DNA of 13,149 nucleotides from Acidithiobacillus sulfuriphilus (GCF_003721225.1 NZ_RIZI01000117.1:1-13149), one strand, 5' to 3'. Numbered from the stretch's first letter, positions 5,997-12,818 are shown. Notes: generated from the sequence alone by a model not told the origin. Numbers and translations are program-made.

Positions 5997-7178
5997 ATGC
6001 CAACCGGGATATTTCAAAGGTCCGCAAAGGCCCCTTCCCGTCTCGACACCCCATCCCTGTCCATCCTCTGCATCATGGTCCTGGCCGCAGGGCCGGACCC
6101 GGCGGACGCCGCTTCTTTCGACTGCCGCAGGGCCAGCACAGTCCCTGAAAAGGCCATCTGCGCCGATCCCCGGCTCAACTTCCTGGACGAGCGACTCAAC
6201 AAGAACTACAGGACCCTTACCCTGCTGATGGAGCAGGCGGGCAACTACACCCAATCGCTCAAGGCCGTGGAAGACCGCCAGGAGAAATGGCTCAGGGAGC
6301 GTAACGCCTGCGGCGCCGATGCATTCTGCATCGCCAATGCCTACGGCCAGCGCCTTGCCGAAATCGGCTACTGCTATCTACCCGACAAACCCGCCAAGCA
6401 GTCGGGGGCCGGGCCGGCCCCCGACTGCGCCGAACTCCGCCCCGCCTACCGTCTTGCGCAAGCGTCCGCCTGCGCCTACCGCGTGGACGTGACCATGTCC
6501 AACCAAGGCGGCCCCTGCGGGCCCCAATGGACCGTGGTTGATCCCCGATCGATCGGAATAGAAAATAAATATTTTCATGACAAAGACTCGGGATTCGATG
6601 CCATCCTCTTGCGGGATCGCCAAAGCGGGAAATATTTACTCGCCTTTCGCGGCACCGATGGTCTGACGGCCATCAACGACTGGATGACCAACGGCCAGCA
6701 AGCGGTCGGGTTGGTTGCAGAGCAGTATGAACAAGCGCGGGATCTCGCCAAGGAACTGCAAAAGAAACTACCCAGGAACAGTGTGATCGGGACTACCGGC
6801 CACTCCCTGGGAGGCGGGCTCGCCACCACCGCCGCTTTGCAACTCCATGCGCCAGCCACCGTCTTTGATCCCGCCGCCCTGCACCCGCGGGTCGCCCGAA
6901 AATTGGGGTTGAACTATGACGAGGCGGGGCGATTGGCCACCGTCTATGCGGTGCAGGGGGATCCCTTGACTGCCGTTCAGGACGGTCCCCTGCTGCCTTT
7001 GCCGGCTTCTCCCTATGCCATGCCCAACCCGCTGCCCTCCGCCCCGGGCCGCCGGATTCCCCTCGATCCCCCTCCGCACACTGCGGTTGAGGGCTTAAAT
7101 CCCAAGCATTATCACGATATCGACACCCTCCTGGAAGCGCTCCGGCGCCGGGCTTCCGGGCGCGGTTGTCCCCTGTAA
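5997..7178 (+). CDS. Secreted LprI-domain / lipase (alpha/beta-hydrolase) fusion protein
   Basis: This 393-residue precursor has a signal peptide (SILCIMVLAAGPDPADA, likely cleavage near residue 38). Residues about 41-126 (FDCRRASTVPEKAICADPRLNFLDERLNKNYR, then QEKWLRERNACGADAFCIANAYGQRLAEI) match the LprI/DUF1311 domain with its conserved cysteines. Residues about 180-375 look like a class-3-type lipase: FRGTDG (218-223) near the oxyanion hole, nucleophile Ser270 in GHSLGGG (268-274), and candidate acid Asp322 (GDPLT) and base His371 or His373. Nine cysteines after the signal suggest disulfides, so it acts in the periplasm or outside the cell, probably on phospholipids or other esters. GGGAG lies 6 nt before the ATG. 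It heads an operon with an ankyrin protein 19 nt downstream. The exact substrate and the lipase subfamily are not resolved. A toxic lipase effector is an inference from the neighbours. Confidence 0.82.
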   Translation: MPTGIFQRSAKAPSRLDTPSLSILCIMVLAAGPDPADAASFDCRRASTVPEKAICADPRLNFLDERLNKNYRTLTLLMEQAGNYTQSLKAVEDRQEKWLRERNACGADAFCIANAYGQRLAEIGYCYLPDKPAKQSGAGPAPDCAELRPAYRLAQASACAYRVDVTMSNQGGPCGPQWTVVDPRSIGIENKYFHDKDSGFDAILLRDRQSGKYLLAFRGTDGLTAINDWMTNGQQAVGLVAEQYEQARDLAKELQKKLPRNSVIGTTGHSLGGGLATTAALQLHAPATVFDPAALHPRVARKLGLNYDEAGRLATVYAVQGDPLTAVQDGPLLPLPASPYAMPNPLPSAPGRRIPLDPPPHTAVEGLNPKHYHDIDTLLEALRRRASGRGCPL

Positions 7179-7197
7179 TGACCCTTAGGAGAAGCGC

Positions 7198-7887
7198 ATG
7201 CCCAAATGGCTCATCATCCTCATCATCACGACCCTGCTGGTGGCGGGCGCCCTGCTGTCCCGCCACTTCCTCATGCCCTGGGACAACCCCAACCCCGACA
7301 GGGCCCTGCTCGACGCCCTCCATACGGGCAACCTCGCCAAGTTCCAACGCCTGCTGGCGAAGGGCGCCAACCCCAACGCCCATTTGCCAGACAAACACGG
7401 CGTCATGTGCGACGCCACCGAACCCGGCAAGGAGGCCTTCCTCAAGGCCGCCATCGCCCATGGCGGCAATGTGAACCTCTACACCGACGTGTCTTCCATT
7501 TTCGCCACCCCGTTGAACTGCGCCATCAGCCACGAAAATTCCCGGGCCTTCCATACCCTCCTGGACCATGGGGCCGACCTCAATCTGCCGGGCTGCCCCA
7601 CCTGTGGTTCCGGGTCAGAAAGGAGGCCGCTGGATGTCGCCGCTAGCCTTGATAACTGGGATATGGTTCTTGAGATATTGAAACGCTTCGAGAAGGCGGG
7701 GGGGCTTCCCCGGGACCAGGTGGAAGGGGTCATTCATGACATCGAAAATTTCTCCCTGGGCGAAGGGGGCACGGCCTACCCCCAGCGCGAGCGGGTCATC
7801 GCCTATCTGCGCGCCCGCGGCTACGCCGTCGGCCCGGCGGCCACCTATCATCGCCATCCCTCCGCCCCCACCAAGGGTCAGCCATGA
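7198..7887 (+). CDS. Membrane-anchored ankyrin-repeat protein (possible lipase partner/immunity)
   Basis: This 229-residue protein starts with one hydrophobic segment (residues 4-20, LIILIITTLLVAGALL) that should anchor it in the inner membrane with the rest in the periplasm. Ankyrin-type repeats follow: DRALLDALHTGNLAKFQRLLAKGANPN (34-60), AFLKAAIAHGGNVN (80-93), TPLNCAISHENSRAFHTLLDHGADLN (104-129) and RPLDVAASLDNWDMVLEIL (143-161). Cysteines at 71, 108, 133 and 136 fit an oxidising compartment. AGGAG stands 6 nt before the ATG, 19 nt after the lipase stop. Ankyrin modules bind proteins, and single-helix-anchored ankyrin proteins next to secreted lipases are typical candidates for immunity or chaperone partners. 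That role is inferred from position and predicted location only. Its stop overlaps the next start (ATGA at 7884-7887). Confidence 0.85.
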   Translation: MPKWLIILIITTLLVAGALLSRHFLMPWDNPNPDRALLDALHTGNLAKFQRLLAKGANPNAHLPDKHGVMCDATEPGKEAFLKAAIAHGGNVNLYTDVSSIFATPLNCAISHENSRAFHTLLDHGADLNLPGCPTCGSGSERRPLDVAASLDNWDMVLEILKRFEKAGGLPRDQVEGVIHDIENFSLGEGGTAYPQRERVIAYLRARGYAVGPAATYHRHPSAPTKGQP

Positions 7888-8561
7888 ATCCGTCCATTCC
7901 TTCCGTCCGCACGCCCCAACCGCCCCGTTGGCGGGTCGCTCTGGAACTCTGGGGCAACCTGTCCTGGTCGGCCCTCCTGTACCTCTTTCTTCCCGCGTTG
8001 GCGATGGTCTATGCCTGGTACGAGATCTTCCTCCTCTATGCCCGCCACAACAGTTCCGGGGGAGCAGGATACGCGTTGTTCATCATCTTCCTGGTTTATG
8101 TCTTGCCTTTTCTCGGCCTGCTCCTGATCAGCGCGCTATCCTTCTCCTCTTTACTCCTGTGGCGCCGCTATCCCACTTATCGGCCCTTTCCTTGGCGGGG
8201 ACAGCGCTGGGCCTTCGCCGTCGGGGATACGCCCATTACCTCCCGGCTTCCCCTCTTCATGGCCGTACCGTTGTGGTGGGCCTTTACCTGGCGCATGACC
8301 GTGTTGGTGCTGCTGGTGCTGCTGGCCTGGCTGGGATTGATCCCGATGGGGCCCGAACTCTCATACCCACCCCTTCCGCCAGACCACGTGCTGTTCTTGC
8401 TCCAGATGCTCACTCCCGTCTGGCACAATCCCCAGGCGGCCATAAACCTGTGCGGCGTCGTCCTGCCGCTCCTGTTCGTACTGGCCTGGGTCGCGACCTA
8501 CTGGCTGCTACGCTGGCCTTGGGGCAAAACCCGCCTGACGGTGACCCCGGCACGTGGATGA
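7884..8561 (+). CDS. Four-helix inner-membrane protein of unknown function
   Basis: I do not recognise this 225-residue protein. It shows four hydrophobic stretches: about 29-51 (SALLYLFLPALAMVYAWYEIFLL), 63-91 (LFIIFLVYVLPFLGLLLISALSF), 127-153 (MAVPLWWAFTWRMTVLVLLVLLAWLGL) and 188-211 (LCGVVLPLLFVLAWVATYWLL). Between helices 2 and 3 there is a basic loop (WRRYPTYRPFPWRGQRW) expected to face the cytoplasm. There is no signal peptide, no obvious catalytic motif and no ATP-binding site. The start overlaps the ankyrin stop by ATGA, implying translational coupling and a fixed ratio with the ankyrin protein. It could anchor or assist the lipase/ankyrin pair. A hairpin follows 4 nt after its stop. 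Confidence 0.72.
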   Translation: MNPSIPSVRTPQPPRWRVALELWGNLSWSALLYLFLPALAMVYAWYEIFLLYARHNSSGGAGYALFIIFLVYVLPFLGLLLISALSFSSLLLWRRYPTYRPFPWRGQRWAFAVGDTPITSRLPLFMAVPLWWAFTWRMTVLVLLVLLAWLGLIPMGPELSYPPLPPDHVLFLLQMLTPVWHNPQAAINLCGVVLPLLFVLAWVATYWLLRWPWGKTRLTVTPARG

Positions 8562-8762
8562 TGGTGGGCGCCTCGCAGGCGCCCTATCTGCCAGAACGGT
8601 CGCGGCGTCCGCCAATGCGGCAGCCTGCCGCAGACCGGTCTCTGGGGAGTTGCGGGAATGCAAGGCCACCGCATATCCCGCATGGGCAAGGCGCTGCGCG
8701 ATGGCGAGGCCGATGCCCGAGGTGGAGCCGGTGACGAGCGCGACACGCGGTTCAGCGGTCAC
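8508..8762 (-). pseudogene. Truncated SDR (short-chain dehydrogenase/reductase), N-terminal fragment
   Basis: The first ~60 codons are a classical SDR nucleotide-binding start: VALVTGSTSGIGLAIAQRLAHAGYAVALHSR, with TGxxxGIG at residues 11-18. Full SDRs are about 250 residues with a later YxxxK catalytic pair; here similarity fades at about residue 60 (near base 8583). The frame then runs antisense through the end of the membrane-protein gene before stopping at 8508. The GTG start overlaps the VOC stop (GTGA, 8759-8762), so it was once the second gene of that operon. No continuation exists further left. It is most likely a gene cut off by recombination that brought in the lipase operon, and not functional. 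Confidence 0.75.
8566..8584 (+). terminator. Hairpin at the end of the lipase operon
   Basis: A perfect 8-bp stem GGGCGCCT (8566-8573) / AGGCGCCC (8577-8584) with loop CGC begins 4 nt after the stop of the membrane-protein gene. The strong GC stem suggests a terminator or 3' block, but no T-run follows on either strand. It lies exactly at the point where SDR similarity is lost. Confidence 0.45.
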
Positions 8763-9157
8763 GGAGCCCGCTCTGATGGATCATAACTGCTCACCTCCAG
8801 CAAATAGCCATCCGGATCCCGGAAGTAGATCGAGGTGATCGGCCCTGTGGCGCCCGTACGGGGAACCGGGCCGGCTTCCAGGGCGACTCCGCAGTCCTGC
8901 AGATGGGCGATGACCTCATGGATACCATCCGTTGTGATGAAGCACAAATCCGCCGACCCCGGAGCGGGGCTGGCCGCATGGGGCGCTATGGGATGCCCTG
9001 CCGGATGCAGGTTGATTTTTTGCTGTCCAAAGATCAGGGCCTTGCGCTGATCGCCAAAGGTCATTTCCTGCATTCCCAGCACTCGGGTATAGAAGGCGAC
9101 CGTAGCGGCCATATCCGCCACGGTCAGGACGAGGTGATCCAGGTGGTCAATGCGCAT
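8759..9157 (-). CDS. VOC-family (glyoxalase-like) protein
   Basis: This 132-residue cytoplasmic protein of the vicinal-oxygen-chelate fold is built from two beta-alpha-beta-beta-beta modules. Landmarks are HLDHLVLTVADMAATVAFYTRVLGM (5-29), RKALIFGQQKINLH (38-51), ADLCFITTD (69-77) and IYFRDPDGYLLEVSSY (110-125). Likely metal ligands are His8, His51 and Glu121. Members of this subgroup are often annotated as glyoxalase/bleomycin-resistance or VOC virulence proteins; the reaction is not determined, and lyase, dioxygenase or drug-binding roles remain open. The ATG at 9157 has only a weak site (GAAGA about 7 nt upstream). The stop overlaps the GTG of the SDR remnant, so its original operon partner has been lost. 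It diverges from the Ada-AlkA gene across 240 bases. Confidence 0.87.
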   Translation of the reverse strand: MRIDHLDHLVLTVADMAATVAFYTRVLGMQEMTFGDQRKALIFGQQKINLHPAGHPIAPHAASPAPGSADLCFITTDGIHEVIAHLQDCGVALEAGPVPRTGATGPITSIYFRDPDGYLLEVSSYDPSERAP

Positions 9158-9303
9158 GGTTCATTCTTCAGAAGATGGTCTGACGGGCCAACGGCGACTC
9201 CACTCGCAGCTTGATGCGGCGCATGCAGGTCAGCCTAGCACTATTCCTTTAAGCTGCATCGTCCATCTGTCGATTTTGCCAGGATTGCGATCCAGGCGGC
9301 AGC

Positions 9304-9321
9304 AAAGATCATAAAGATCAT
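9304..9321. repeat. Tandem 9-bp direct repeat in the VOC / Ada-AlkA intergenic region
   Basis: AAAGATCAT occurs twice back to back (9304-9312 and 9313-9321), directly before the TATTAT box at 9321-9326. Tandem sites with this spacing place two copies on nearly the same helix face and could be protein-binding half sites for control of the divergent genes. Function is inferred. Confidence 0.4.
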
Positions 9322-9330
9322 ATTATGGTA

Positions 9331-9386
9331 TGCAAACGCAACCTTTGTGGTCCGAAAATGGCGAGACATCCAAGAGGACTTGTCCT
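9331..9386 (+). promoter_or_regulatory. Possible control elements of the Ada-AlkA gene
   Basis: GCAAACGCA (9332-9340) resembles an Ada-box core (GCAAAGCGCA in E. coli alkA) with one base missing. AGGAC-TT-GTCCT (9375-9386) is a perfect 5-2-5 inverted repeat ending 12 nt before the ATG, and TATAAA overlaps its edge at 9386-9391. If that TATAAA is a -10 box, the mRNA would start almost at the ATG and be leaderless, consistent with the lack of a well-placed Shine-Dalgarno. All of this is pattern-based. Confidence 0.3.
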
Positions 9387-9397
9387 ATAAATGACGC

Positions 9398-10888
9398 ATG
9401 AATCAACAGGAACTCGACCGTGAAGTTTGCTATCGCGCCCTTCTTACCCGCGATGCACGGTTTGACGGCCAGTTCTACACGGCGGTTCTCTCCACCGGGA
9501 TCTATTGCCGTCCGATTTGCCCTGCGCGACCGCCGAAGATCGAAAATTGCCTCTTTCTTCCCAGCGCGGCGGCGGCCCATCAGATGGGATTCAGGCCATG
9601 TTTGCGGTGCCGCCCCGAGGTGAATCCCGCCAAGCAACGCACCCAGGCTGGTTCCAACCTGGTTGACCATGCCTTGCGGTGGATCAGTGAGGGCGCCTTC
9701 GACGATGACTGCGTGGAACATTTGGCTGAGCGATTGGGCGTCAGTGGACGACATCTCCGACGGCTATTCGCCCGCGAACTGGGCACTACGCCGATAGCCG
9801 TAGCACAGGCCCAGCGTGTTCTTCTGGCGAAAAAAATGATTGTGGAGACAACGCTGTCGATGACGGATGTTGCCATCGCCGCAGGCTTCGGTAGTGTCCG
9901 CCGTTTCAACGATGCCATGCGACGAAACTATGGAAGGGCTCCGAAAACAATGCGGCACACCTCGACATCAAACGGCAACATGGCTGCGGGCATCGCGCTG
10001 AAGCTTCCGTTCACCCCTCCCTATGACTGGGAGGCCATGATCGATTTTCTCGCCGGAAGGGCCATCCCTGGGGTAGAAGCCGTGGACGCCGGAAAATATG
10101 CCCGCTCATTTCAATTGGATGGCGTGCACGGCATTGTCGAAGTCCAGCAAGAGCGGGAAACCAATCATCTTTTAGCCACTATTCATGCCACTGAAGTTCC
10201 CCCCATAGGCATTATTGTCGCAAGACTCCGCCGCTTGTTTGATCTGGATGCCAACATCGGGATGATTGATACGCATCTTTCCGCAGACCCACGCCTAGCA
10301 GCGCGGGTGAGGGAAAGACCCGGGCTCAGGGTACCTGGCAGCTGGGATCTCTTTGAACTAACGGTCCGGGCGGTATTGGGCCAACAGATCAGCGTCGCTG
10401 CGGCCACCACGCTGTCCGGTCGCCTCGTTGCGACCCTTGGAGAACCCCTCAAGGGAGATTTCGCAGCGACTTTGGAAAAGACCGGCATCTCCATGATTTT
10501 CCCGTTACCCGCCGCTGTCATGACTGCCAACCTGACACCTATTGGATTAACCCGCGCGCGGGAAAAGGCTTTGCAGTCCCTCGCTACAGCCGTGCATGAG
10601 GATCGGCTTTTCTTTCAGCCTCAACCATCACCCAATAAAACCATAGAAAAACTCTGTGAGCTGCCCGGTATCGGCCCATGGACGGCTCACTATATCGCCA
10701 TGCGCGGATACCGCGACCCGGACGCATTCCCGCATTCGGACTTGGGGTTGCTGCGCGCCCTGGAAACAAAGAACGGCCGCCCTACCCCGGCTGAACTGCT
10801 GGCCATCGCCGAGGCATGGAGACCCTGGCGCGCCTATGGGGCTATGCGATTGTGGGTTCAACCGAAGATATTAACGGCCACACGCTGA
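9398..10888 (+). CDS. alkA: Ada (N-terminal) - AraC HTH - AlkA fusion: methyl-sensing DNA-3-methyladenine glycosylase
   Basis: This 496-residue protein joins a damage sensor to a repair enzyme. Residues about 5-78 are the Ada zinc-binding methyltransferase domain, with Cys37, Cys41, Cys68 and Cys71; Cys37 (GIYCRPICPAR) is the phosphotriester methyl acceptor. Residues about 85-190 form an AraC-type helix-turn-helix region (LAERLGVSGRHLRRLFARELGTTP, then MTDVAIAAGFGSVRRFNDAMRRNYGRAP). Residues about 203-310 are the AlkA N-terminal domain, then comes the HhH-GPD glycosylase with LCELPGIGPWTAHYIAMRG (hairpin, about 420-438) and catalytic Asp448 in FPHSDLGLLRAL. It removes alkylated bases such as 3-methyladenine and should activate its own regulon once methylated. 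It faces ogt with 37 bases between the stops. Such fusions are known in bacteria that lack a full Ada. No clear ribosome-binding site precedes the ATG. Confidence 0.93.
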   Translation: MNQQELDREVCYRALLTRDARFDGQFYTAVLSTGIYCRPICPARPPKIENCLFLPSAAAAHQMGFRPCLRCRPEVNPAKQRTQAGSNLVDHALRWISEGAFDDDCVEHLAERLGVSGRHLRRLFARELGTTPIAVAQAQRVLLAKKMIVETTLSMTDVAIAAGFGSVRRFNDAMRRNYGRAPKTMRHTSTSNGNMAAGIALKLPFTPPYDWEAMIDFLAGRAIPGVEAVDAGKYARSFQLDGVHGIVEVQQERETNHLLATIHATEVPPIGIIVARLRRLFDLDANIGMIDTHLSADPRLAARVRERPGLRVPGSWDLFELTVRAVLGQQISVAAATTLSGRLVATLGEPLKGDFAATLEKTGISMIFPLPAAVMTANLTPIGLTRAREKALQSLATAVHEDRLFFQPQPSPNKTIEKLCELPGIGPWTAHYIAMRGYRDPDAFPHSDLGLLRALETKNGRPTPAELLAIAEAWRPWRAYGAMRLWVQPKILTATR

Positions 10889-10925
10889 TGGAAGGTGCGC
10901 GCGACGACCCAGAAAGATCCAGCGC

Positions 10926-11462
10926 CTAAAAGTTGCCGCCCTCGTGCCTCAATAGCCAGCGTTTCCGCTCTATACCCCCGGCATATCCCGTCAACGAACC
11001 GTCTGAACCTATGACCCTATGGCAGGGAACGACGATACCCACGGGATTCGCCCCATTTGCACCGGCAACGGCCCGAACAGCGGAGCCTCGGCCTATTGCC
11101 CCGGCTTGTTCTTGATAGCTGCGCGTATGTCCTGCAGGAATCGTGCGCAAAAAGGTCCAGACAGATTGCTGAAATGAGGTGCCGCCCGTTTTCACCGGAA
11201 CCGCATTGAGCGCGCTCAGGTCACCACTCCAGTAGGCATCAAGGCAGTCATGAATATTTTTTTGAACAGCACCCATTCCCAGATCAAAGCCCTGTCGACC
11301 ATAGTGCAGTTGCAACAACCTCCGCATCCGGCTTTCGCTGTCCGCCCAATCCAGCGCGCGGAGCCAACCTTGAATATCGGTGACGAGCAACATGGTCCCC
11401 AACGGGGTTGCTACATGCTCCATTTGAAGACGAAGCGGCTCATTCGGCATCGGATACCCCAT
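10926..11462 (-). CDS. ogt: Methylated-DNA--protein-cysteine methyltransferase Ogt
   Basis: This suicide enzyme transfers the alkyl group from O6-alkylguanine (and O4-alkylthymine) to its own cysteine. The 178-residue protein contains the active-site motif PCHRVIGS (146-153, nucleophile Cys147), the recognition helix SAVRAVAGANGANP (127-140, with Arg130 as likely arginine finger), TSFQQSVWTFLRTIPAGHTRSYQEQA (95-120) and SLTGYAGGIERKRWLLRHEG (156-175). The N-terminal ATPLG...RALDW and LLQLHY segments follow E. coli Ogt (171 residues) closely and distinguish it from the C-terminal domain of Ada. The start is either ATG 11462 or ATG 11450 (MPNEPLRL). The inner one fits the family length better and has GGGG 8 nt upstream; neither has a strong site. 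It complements the Ada-AlkA protein, whose Ada part lacks this domain. Confidence 0.92.
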   Translation of the reverse strand: MGYPMPNEPLRLQMEHVATPLGTMLLVTDIQGWLRALDWADSESRMRRLLQLHYGRQGFDLGMGAVQKNIHDCLDAYWSGDLSALNAVPVKTGGTSFQQSVWTFLRTIPAGHTRSYQEQAGAIGRGSAVRAVAGANGANPVGIVVPCHRVIGSDGSLTGYAGGIERKRWLLRHEGGNF

Positions 11463-11559
11463 ACATAACGGATTTCGGAATCATGCTACCCCATGCTGCC
11501 GAGAGATTCTCGCCAGTTTCGGACCTCCAAACTTCTTTTCGCCGAATGCACTAGTCCGT

Positions 11560-11970
11560 CTAACCGTTGGCGGCGATCATTTGGAAATCAAGAAGTTCAT
11601 CCGGTTCTCCGCTATAAACCTGAAACACGGTGGTCTCGATGGCTAAAAAAGCGCCATGAGCCAATCCGTTGGGATGCAGGAGGTAATCCCCCGGGAAGAG
11701 ACGCTGCCGGCCCGACTTGTCACAGTGGCCGCCGGAGAGAATGTAGATATGCTCCTCGGAGCGGGCATTCGCCACGATCTTGATGAGCATTCCTGGCGGT
11801 GGGGAGAAGCGGACGATCTGCGCCATGCCGCCGCCTTCGGATCGGCGGTCGCTCAAGACCTTGAAATGAACCGTTTCCTCGCCTTGGAAGAGGGACAGCT
11901 CCCCCAGTGCCTGGCTGCCGGGGATCCACGGCATCCGCTCTGGCGTGGCGGTGATGGGGTGCAGGGACAT
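11560..11970 (-). CDS. Small cupin-domain protein
   Basis: This 136-residue single-domain cupin is probably cytoplasmic. The second cupin motif is clear (GDYLLHPNGLAHG, residues 94-106, fitting G-X5-PxG-xx-H). The first is degenerate: EEHIYILSGGHCDKSG (73-88) has His75 but no HxH pair, so metal binding, if any, would use a reduced ligand set. The C-terminus TVFQVYSGEPDELLDFQ resembles cupins of the ChrR/quercetinase-like group. The ATG at 11970 has a strong AAGGAG 7 nt upstream; the frame extends 54 codons further up, into the promoter region, without support. It diverges from an ArsR-type regulator, which probably controls it. Substrate unknown. Confidence 0.8.
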   Translation of the reverse strand: MSLHPITATPERMPWIPGSQALGELSLFQGEETVHFKVLSDRRSEGGGMAQIVRFSPPPGMLIKIVANARSEEHIYILSGGHCDKSGRQRLFPGDYLLHPNGLAHGAFLAIETTVFQVYSGEPDELLDFQMIAANG

Positions 11971-12010
11971 GGCATTCTCCTTTTTTTTCGCGGTCACGAA
12001 AGAGCAGCCA

Positions 12011-12016
12011 CTATAC
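12011..12016 (-). promoter_or_regulatory. Candidate -10 box of the cupin gene
   Basis: TATAGT on the minus strand (12016-12011) lies about 40 bases upstream of the cupin start. A -35 box at the usual distance would fall at 12034-12039, overlapping the palindrome at 12037-12054, and is not a good match to consensus. Protein bound at the palindrome would therefore cover this promoter. Confidence 0.3.
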
Positions 12017-12036
12017 TCCCATGAAGGAGCCGCTGG

Positions 12037-12054
12037 TTTCGATGACGATCGAAA
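12037..12054. promoter_or_regulatory. Palindromic operator candidate between cupin and ArsR-type genes
   Basis: Perfect arms TTTCGAT (12037-12043) and ATCGAAA (12048-12054) are separated by GACG, a 7-4-7 dyad. It is in the 109-bp divergent intergenic region, 26 bases before the regulator start. Size and symmetry fit a dimeric winged-helix repressor such as the adjacent ArsR-type protein. Binding is inferred. Confidence 0.5.
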
Positions 12055-12079
12055 TATGGAATAGGGAGGAAGTGCGCAC

Positions 12080-12760
12080 ATGGAACTGCCCAAAGTGGTC
12101 GCGTTGCTAGGGGTTCCGGCCCGTGCCGCCATGGCCTGGGCCCTGGTCGGAGGCGACGCGTTACCCGCCAGTGAACTGGCCTACCGGGCAGGGGTGACCC
12201 CCCAGACCGCCAGCCATCATTTGGCCCGGATGGTGGATGGTGGACTGCTTGCGGTGGAACGCTGCCTACGCTACCGCTACTATCGTTTGGCCAGTCCGGC
12301 GGTAGCCGAAATCCTGGAGAATCTGATGGCGTTGTCCGGCCCGCCGATCCTCAAGAATCGCCCAGACCACGCCGCGGTGGATCCCTTGCGCCAGGCAAGG
12401 AGTTGTTACGATCATCTGGCGGGGAGTCTCGCGGTTGCCTTGGCGGATACCCTACAGCGCAACGGGTGGATCAACCTACAGGAACGCGATTATCAGGTTA
12501 CAGAGGTTGGCGAACACGGATTCGCGGCCTTCGGGTTGGATCTGCCCGCCCTACGTCATCAGCAGCGGCTTTTCGCGCGGCGCTGTATCGATTGGAGCGA
12601 GCGTCGCCCCCATATCGGCGGAGCGCTGGGGGCCGCGTTGATGACGCGGTTCCAGGAGTCGGGATGGATACGGAAAAACCCCGGAGATCGAAAAATCTGG
12701 GTTTCGAGTGCCGGCCAGCAAGGGCTATGGAATACCTTTGGTATTGATGCGACACTATAA
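12080..12760 (+). CDS. ArsR-family winged-helix transcriptional regulator with extended C-terminal domain
   Basis: This 226-residue DNA-binding protein has a winged helix in residues about 5-75 (LPASELAYRAGVTPQTASHHLARMVDGGLLAVER, then RYRYYRLAS). It belongs to the ArsR subgroup with a conserved C-terminal domain: ARSCYDHLAGSLAVALADTL (105-124), YQVTEVGEHGFAAFG (137-151), FARRCIDWSERRPHIGGALGAALMTRF (165-191) and a closing GWIRK...V(S)SAG segment. The classic metal site (ELCVCDL) is absent, so it likely senses something other than arsenite-type metals. GGAGG lies 10 nt before the ATG, slightly far. It is divergent from the cupin gene with a palindrome between them, so autoregulation and control of the cupin are likely. 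Confidence 0.87.
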   Translation: MELPKVVALLGVPARAAMAWALVGGDALPASELAYRAGVTPQTASHHLARMVDGGLLAVERCLRYRYYRLASPAVAEILENLMALSGPPILKNRPDHAAVDPLRQARSCYDHLAGSLAVALADTLQRNGWINLQERDYQVTEVGEHGFAAFGLDLPALRHQQRLFARRCIDWSERRPHIGGALGAALMTRFQESGWIRKNPGDRKIWVSSAGQQGLWNTFGIDATL

Positions 12761-12818
12761 GTGGTCGCGATATGCCGATGCACCAGATTCTCTTGCACCC
12801 GAAACCCCGCCAAGCTGA

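Noticed and set aside
6793..7569. A 258-codon minus-strand frame opposite the lipase and ankyrin genes
   Set aside because: It is an antisense shadow of genes with strong motifs, with glycine/valine-rich repetitive translation and no start signal.
7736..8734. A 332-codon plus-strand frame overlapping the ankyrin and membrane-protein genes
   Set aside because: It is rich in Pro, Arg and Ala, is in a different frame from two genes with good start sites, and shows no domain.
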